Source of the DNA: Chloranthus sessilifolius
Taxonomy: Eukaryota; Streptophyta; Magnoliopsida; Chloranthales; Chloranthaceae
Reading direction: 5' to 3'
Assembly (NCBI GenBank): GCA_021018995.1
Contig: CM037588.1
Location: 81,503,765 to 81,567,764, forward strand
DNA length: 64,000 nt
A program made the translations under genes and the position numbers. This document shows positions 57,787-64,000 of this stretch, in pieces. Numbering within the stretch: position 1 is the stretch's first letter; each line of letters opens with the position of its first letter. The notes beneath the pieces are model-generated. The model ran no database searches and was not told the origin of the DNA. It saw only the letters and a program-made list of their open reading frames with translations.

Positions 57787-59565
57787 TTTATTTTTATTTT
57801 TATTTTTTTTCTGCTGCACATAACTATAATTTTTCTGCTTAGTTTTTCTTTCTTCTTTCACCATGCTGCCCCTCGTTTGTCATTGTGAAGAACATTGAGG
57901 ACAATGTTCATCTTAGGTTTGGGGGTATGGTAGCTGTGCCAAATAAAATAAGTTAATGCTAGTGTAGCTATGTTGAAAAAGTTTTTTAAAATATAGTAAT
58001 TTCCCACCTGATTTTTGGAAAAAGTGGAAATTAAAAACTTTTTAAAACTGAAATGAGCTGTAGTTTTAACATTTTTCATAAAGCAAATGTCAAGAATTTT
58101 CAAAAATTGATGTTTAGTGAACCTGAAATGAGAGAAAATTGTAAGGATACACCCCAGAAAATTTGATGGAAGGCCAAACCCAGTGAGATTTGGGCCTGAA
58201 AAATTTTCTTTGAAGAGTGTCTTGACAATTATTTTGCTCTAAGGACTGATTGAATCTAGTTTTGATTACTAGAAGTTAGGCAAATCCGAGTTGAAATAGC
58301 TTGATAGCATTCATAACATTGAGGACATGAAGTAAGGCCATCCCTTGGACAGTTTGAGCCTAAAATTTTCCCACCTTTGAACTGCACTTGATACACACTA
58401 TTTGAGACTTTAAAATCCCAGCTTTTCTTTGATAAAAAATCATAAAATTTTAACCCAAAACCTTTTGACCTATTTCAATTCACCCTCAATCTGAGAAATC
58501 AAGAAAAAGGAGGAGAAGTGAGGTTAGAGGAGTAAGGTTCGATGATTGGTTGAAAAAGAAGGAAGCACATTTGGTGATATTATGGCATTCCAGCCCATGG
58601 AAAGAGAAATGGAGAAAAATACAAAAAGTAAAAAGCATACAAAAAGAAAAGAAAAACAGAAAAGCAAAATAAAAGAATGAGGAAGAGAAGTCACTTCGTT
58701 GGATATTTTGAAAGAGAAGAGAAAAAGTTGGCCACTTTGGCTCTAAAAATTCGAAAAGAAGATGGATCTTTGCTGAAATAAAGAAAGTGTACATGTCACC
58801 TCCTTACCTTGTTGATTTCTCAATTTTGAATGTCATTCCACCCTTTTATTCTTTGTAAAACTTCACCCATAAGCCACATTACAACCCAATAAAAAGACCC
58901 TACTGATCTGAAATTGGATTGAGCTGTCATATGGAGATGTGGATTTGTGTAATCTATGGTGAAGAAAATTAGAAAATTTCAGAAGTTAGAGCAATGCTTA
59001 TGCTCATGCTTGCAAGTCCTATTCGAGGGCTGTAACTGCTCTTGAGCAATGTGAAATGATGCACCCTTCTATTTTTGTTGTGAGTGAACAGCCCCAGTAA
59101 GATTTGGGTCTAAAATCTGGTTTGTCTGGGGCATCATCAAAACAGAATTCTTAAATTAAAGGTGAACTCTGCATTAATTTTTAGGCATAATGTTTTGACA
59201 TGAACTGATTGATAATGAAGGAACTACAGCAGAATTTTAGGTTTTGAACTGGTGCTTTTTCTGCTAAAAATTCCTCTAAAATTTAATGGACATGGTGTGG
59301 AATTTATTTTATTTCCCTTAAACTCTGTTTTAACATGTTGCATGAGTATTAACTAATTTTATTGGAGAAGTTTGGGGGTACCTTCACTGAAAACCCTCAG
59401 GAGACTCCACTCCTCCACTAGGGATCACCTAGGGGTTTAAAAGGCTTGATGCATGTGCCAAATGCACCCGTGTTCCCTACGAAAGTGGTATTTTATTTCA
59501 TAGGTTAGTTGTTTCAAATTTCACTTTGCTCGAGGACTAGCAAAGGTTAGGTTTGGGAGTGTGTT
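57787..59565 (+). other. Element D internal 3' region with polypurine tract, non-coding
   Basis: Starts with the right TTTAT duplicate of G. It contains GGTTTGGGGGTATGG near 57915 and loosely follows the 3' region of E. It ends with the ACTAGGGATCACCTAGGGG block and GGTTTGGGAGTG (59554-59565). No ORF is credible. Confidence 0.8.
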
Positions 59566-61996
59566 AAGCACTAATTTTTGCCACTTTCTACACCTTTAAG
59601 CCTACCTTTTGCTAAGCCTTAGAGCTGTTTATAATCACTTTTAGCTTGTTTTGCAGTTTAAGGAAGAAATTGCAGCATAGTGCAGAAATCCAATTAATAA
59701 ATGCCACAAAGATTAGAAATAGAGCCATTCATTGGAGTTGACACAGATGAAGCCCATGATTTGAAAGAGATCCTATTGAGAAGTGATGTATTGGCAGCAA
59801 CAACAAAGGCCCATCCTATCAACTTGTTGATACATTTTGCAGTAGTAGTAGAACCTATCGAATGGTTCAAGAGAAGTAAAGCTGAAGTCTCTTGCAAAGC
59901 AGCCCATTGATGCTATTGGAAATAGAACTTATCGATAGGTCATGAAGATCCTATCGAGCAATCCCTCAATGCATCAATAGAACCTATCGAATGATTGAAT
60001 CCATGAATCTAGCGACTTGTTCAAGATCGAAGGATGACCTATCGAGCTTCACTTATAATTGGAATCCAAACCGGTCAAACTGTTGTGCGCTCCAACCTGT
60101 CAAACTCCTCCAAACCTTCATGGAATGAACCTATCGAATAGAACTGATGCTGAAGATTGAACCTATCGAATAGAACTGCTGCTAAAAATTGAACCTATTG
60201 AATAGAGTCGTTACATCCTATCGAGCCTTTCCTGCATCAACCTGTCGAATGGATGTTGAACCTGTCAAACAATGTTTTGTACCTATCGAATCCCCCAAAG
60301 AACTGCCATGCATCCTATCGGATACAAGTCTCCCAACCTATCGAATGCATCAGCTATAAACCTGTCGATTGGTTCATGAAGCTGGAGCTCAACCTATCGA
60401 ATGGCTGCAATTTAACCTATCGAATGCGAAAAGAATGTTGCAGTTTTGTACCTATCGAGCAGTCTTCAATGCATCAGCTTTCAACCTATCGAATGGTTCA
60501 ATCCAGCAACCTGTCGAAGGGACTGCAAGCTTCATCCTATCGAAATGCAGCAATTTGAACCTACCGAATGGTTCACTTCAGCATCCTGCCGACCACTACC
60601 TTTAACCTATCGAATGCATCTGCTAAAGCCATAATCCTGTCGATAGCTTGAGGTTGCAGCAGCAAAAATCAATGGATGACAGGGGCAAATCTGGAAACTC
60701 TAATGCACAGGAAATTCTGCACATGGGTGTCAACTAATTTTTGGCGGGGAATAAATTAGCTTCAGTTGGGCACAAACAAAACCAGATCCCTATCTCTTCT
60801 TTGATTGGTTGAAACTCTTAAACATGGATTAAACTTAAATTGAAATCCTCTCTTCTGATTGGCTGCAACTCAAAGCACATGGATCACTGCATACCTATAA
60901 ATAACCATCTATTTTGTTGTTTTTCTTCAGCAAGGAAAGTAGGACCAAAGGAATAGCCTGAGTTCTCCTTAGCTCATTTAGGTTTAGTTTTAGATTTTCT
61001 TTTTCTTTTTTTCTTTCCCCTGCTCTCTCTAATCCAGCCTGTTGGATTGGATCTAGATAGTAGCCAAGATCTGGTTTGTAATTGTAATTTTGGCATGAAG
61101 AAATGTGGATCGATGCACAGACTACAGATCTGGGAACAATGTTATTGTAAGTTGTTTTTGAGTAAAGTAATAAATTGTTGATTTTAAAGCTTAATTAAAT
61201 CTAAAGATCTTATGGTCCCATTAGATTCTCGATCGGATTTGTGTAGATGGGACTAGCCCACCCACTTAACTGGTAGATCTCTTGATGATCATCTGATTTC
61301 CCTTGGTTTGATATGCCCGTGGGTGCCTAAGCTTGTGGCCTTTCATACACATCTGTAGTGATTATCTTGTTCTGATTGAAACCTTTAATTTGGAGGAAAT
61401 CTATTAGATGATTTGTGACCATTTAAATGGACCAATTATAGCCTTAAGATCAATCCAAACCATCGGAATGGAGGAAATCTATTGGATGATCAGTGACCAT
61501 TTAAGTGGACTGATCATAGCCTTAAGATCAATCTAAATCACCGCTCTAAATCAAATTCTTAGACCTTGCATTTGTGCTTGTAGCCAAATGAAGGATGGCT
61601 GCAAATCCTCAGATCTTGATCTGTTTTGCAATGAAAATGAAGCCCTAGTTGTCTATTTCTCGCCATTTTATATTTTATTTTACCATCCATCTTCCTCCAT
61701 CTCTTAGTTTAGTTTTATTTCAATTTTAGAAATTAGATCTAGTGACACCTGAAAAGCTCTCTTTCTTCTTAGAATTGCTAGATCTGTAGCCAGATCTGGA
61801 GGTCTACTATACACCTTTTAAGTTTAGATCACTACTCCCTGTGGGACAAACTCTTACTTATTAAAACTTGCTACAAAGGACCCTTTATCTTGCAGGTCTA
61901 GGATATTTTAGATGTGCTGAATCCATCCTCTATTTTACTTTGATTTTATTTTACTTTTATCATTTCATAATAATTAGCACCTGAAATTCCCCAATA
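59566..61996 (+). repeat. Element D 3' LTR
   Basis: 2431 bp, TGTTAAGCACTA…CCCCAATA; the final CA has become TA. TATAAATA at 60896-60903 and the GGGCC duplicate at 61997. Confidence 0.95.
59851..60640 (+). promoter_or_regulatory. Element D 3' LTR motif array (CCTATCGAATGG)
   Basis: Same array as in the 5' LTR, with insertions and losses of whole copies, for example an extra block near 60428-60475. TATAAATA follows at 60896. Confidence 0.75.
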
Positions 61997-62001
61997 GGGC
62001 C

Positions 62002-62592
62002 CTACTTTAACCTTGGCGCAACTAATAGTTGCGCCAGGCTTAAAATCTGGGAGAATTGGCTTGGCGCAACTAATAGTTGCACCAGGCAAAATTATCACTG
62101 GCACAATTATTAGTTGCGACAGGCCATTTTTGGGGAGAAATAGCCTGGCGCAACTATTAGTTGCGCCAAATCCCTAGGGGGGCCCACTTGATTTTACTCT
62201 TATGCCCTCCGGGCTCGGTTTGTCGTATCTTTTGATATATACCTCTAATTGGGGCGATTCTTGGACCGTTGGAAAGCTAACGACCTCTACTTTTGAATTG
62301 TATGAGATTCGATCATAGTAGAAGGTTGTAGCTAGTTTCAGTGTACCCCTCCTCAACCATTTGCTTGATAAGGTTAGGTTTAAGTTCAGAATGGGTTGTA
62401 AGGGTCGGGATTGATTTCAAAAGGTTCAGGTCAGGTTCCTAAGGGACTAGGGTGATTCCTAAGGGTTTGGAAAGGTTCCTAAGTGTTCTAGGGGGGTTCC
62501 TAAAGGTTCCATACATGTCATCAAAAGCTCAGAATTGCACCGCTCTTGAAAGATGTTTCGATCGGGCCTTGGGCCAAATTTAGGTGTCTACA
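62002..62592 (-). repeat. Locus C LTR 2, third piece (outer end)
   Basis: Continues 29130-29669 beyond element D. Four palindrome copies are at 62012-62039, 62060-62086, 62098-62124 and 62143-62169. It then follows the reverse complement of 14379-14780 of LTR 1 and ends GGTGTCTACA (TGTAGACACC on the minus strand). Confidence 0.88.
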
Positions 62593-62607
62593 GACGCCCC
62601 TCTTTGG
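62593..62607 (-). other. Locus C polypurine tract
   Basis: CCAAAGAGGGGCGTC on the minus strand, next to TGTAGACACC, the expected place for a 3' LTR. Confidence 0.75.
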
Positions 62608-64000
62608 TATCCGATCACTAATGATCGAATGCCAAAGAAAAAAAGACATCCGAAGAGGCCCAAGGCATTACTGACTGGTATGCTGCATTCATAATGAACT
62701 TCAAACATCAAATGAGTAACACGATGAGAAATAAAGCCCTGGGACGCCAGGCTAAACATTCGTTTCTCGAGGTAATCGGTTCCCAAGCGCTTAGCGGCAT
62801 TACTGGGCATAACCAAGGTGGAATGAGTTGCAAACTCCCTATAGTCGGGAAAGATATTTGCTTCTCAGGATGATTTCAAAGGTATCTGATGTTTAAAATT
62901 CATTCTGAATGCAACAACTTCGTGAATTAAAAGGGAGGGGATCGACTCACATTCAAAGATAGGTGGAAAGTAAGCATATGCAAGGCTCTAAAGTTTGTGT
63001 TCAATCCTACGAGGCATTTGATGTCCCCATCTGACTGTTCACGGCCTGCTGAAAGCAGGGTTCAAGTTGTTTGGGTGATCCCATCGATCCCGTAGTTTAT
63101 TTAGCATGGCTGCCTGAGCGAAGTGAATAGATGTCACAACGCTTTTAGGAGTGCGTGCCATTTTTGAAAGCATGCCTTAGATCAACATGACCAATAGTAT
63201 TCAGCTTCAACTACCTTTGAATAGATCCAACCAGACATTGGGGCATCTCCCTAAAGGGACATCCAATCCGGGTCTATGCTGACAATGATCATAAATATCA
63301 ATTAACTATACATAAACATGCACCCATCAGGGGCGATAAGCAACGACAAAGGCGATGGAAGCCCCGACCCGGACTTGCCCAGGTATAATTTACGAGAATA
63401 AATGACCATCATACGGATACCTAGACGCATGATGTACAATTTACAGGGATACCGCTGCCCATACAGGTTTTAAGCCTACAGAAAAATAAAAGGGAAATGA
63501 ACCCTTCTGAATGAATGCTTGTACATAGTTTGATTCATACGTAATCTCATTCTCAATAGGTTGGTCTCAACCAACGATTGACCTTTTCCAATGGAGAATC
63601 TGAAGCTTAAGACACTTAAGTTCATATGAATCCAAAATAAAGCGCTCATCGCAAAGATTTAGTAGTGGAGTCGACTAGATCGAAACATTGATTGTTTGAC
63701 CGGGACTGACACCGTTGCTCCTTCCTTGAAGTAGGATCCAAAATCTTAGGCATGCCTTAGACTTAGGATGTTACTATAACACAGTGGGGTTGCTGATTAA
63801 ATATCAACATTTTATCGCATAAGAACACGCATGTGCGTAGCTCTGTGGGGAAGCATAGATTTATTCTTTCTTTTTCAAAATGATTCTCTCTTTTTTTAAT
63901 AGACTTGACATTAGTGGTGAGATGCTTCATCTGATTTGTCCATCACTGAGAAGTTGCATGCTTCGAGGCATTGGACCATGTGATGTTCCAGCATATTCTC
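62608..64000 (-). other. Internal 3' region of a Tat/Ogre-like element, non-coding in the window
   Basis: Begins GGTATCCGATCACTAATGAT and continues to the window edge without a recognisable ORF. It should be the 3' untranslated part of the element whose 3' LTR is LTR 2; any coding region lies to the right. Confidence 0.55.

Larger units (their letters stand above)
29670..61996 (+). mobile_element. Element D: Athila-like non-coding LTR element (LARD type), interrupted by G
   Basis: Two LTRs of about 2.4 kb (29670-32047 and 59566-61996) are flanked by perfect GGGCC duplicates (29665-29669, 61997-62001). With nested G and its TTTAT duplicate removed, the internal part is only about 3.2 kb and has no gag, pol or other recognisable ORF. 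Large LTRs with a non-coding interior fit the class called large retrotransposon derivatives, which would need proteins from a relative. The 3' region is clearly related to that of element E, so an E-like Athila is the natural partner. Confidence 0.92.

Noticed and set aside
60253..60634. ORFs over the CCTATCGAATGG array (also 30311-30694)
   Set aside because: They translate the motif array itself (PIEW or LSNG words repeated) and shift frame between the two LTRs of D.

Overview
The window is intergenic heterochromatin-type DNA from a flowering plant with a large genome. I see no convincing host gene, rRNA or tRNA. Essentially everything is Ty3/gypsy LTR retrotransposon sequence. The plant assignment rests on three things: chromodomain-integrase elements with an initiator-Met tRNA primer site, Athila-type elements with an Asp-tRNA primer site, and Tat/Ogre-like LTRs beginning TGTAGACACC. 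The species cannot be told from the sequence.

Layout by my labels. Element A (1-10096, minus strand, cut by the left window edge) is a chromovirus with degraded gag and pol plus an extra ORF downstream of integrase. It sits in an Athila-like fragment F (10102 to about 11783, perhaps further). A low-information stretch follows to 13931. A rearranged Tat/Ogre-like locus C begins at 13932 and holds two LTRs in opposite orientation. Its second LTR is split by element B (16160-29124, minus, chromovirus with an extra ORF) and by element D (29670-61996, plus, Athila-like with no coding capacity). D carries G (33526-57786, minus, internally deleted chromovirus), and the left LTR of G carries E (37015-50321, plus, Athila-like with gag and an extra ORF but no pol). 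C resumes at 62002 and its internal 3' region runs to the window end. Target-site duplications for D (GGGCC), G (TTTAT) and E (ATACC) are perfect, so the nesting order is secure: C, then D, then G, then E, with B inserted separately into C.

Three patterns cut across the families. (1) A, B and G share a GT-AG (GC-AG in G) intron at the same place between gag and protease. In A and B an intronic stop lies close to the donor, and removing the intron restores the frame into protease. Unspliced RNA would then give Gag and spliced RNA Gag-Pol. (2) A, B and E carry homologous extra ORFs after gag/pol, with a basic proline-rich N-terminus and a domain I recall as the putative plant transposon protein (Transposase_32) domain. 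(3) Each family has its own array of short, mostly palindromic, CG-containing motifs in the LTR. In A, B and E the same motif recurs immediately upstream of the extra ORF. In A the copies are spaced exactly 22 bp apart, in B 20-21 bp. I propose, as inference only, that the extra ORF product recognises its own family's motif, in the manner of the VANC anti-silencing proteins of VANDAL transposons.

All coding regions carry stops or frameshifts, so no element here appears able to move by itself. Coordinates of LTR ends, TSDs, primer sites and splice sites were read directly from the sequence. Family assignments come from memory of protein motifs, without a database search.
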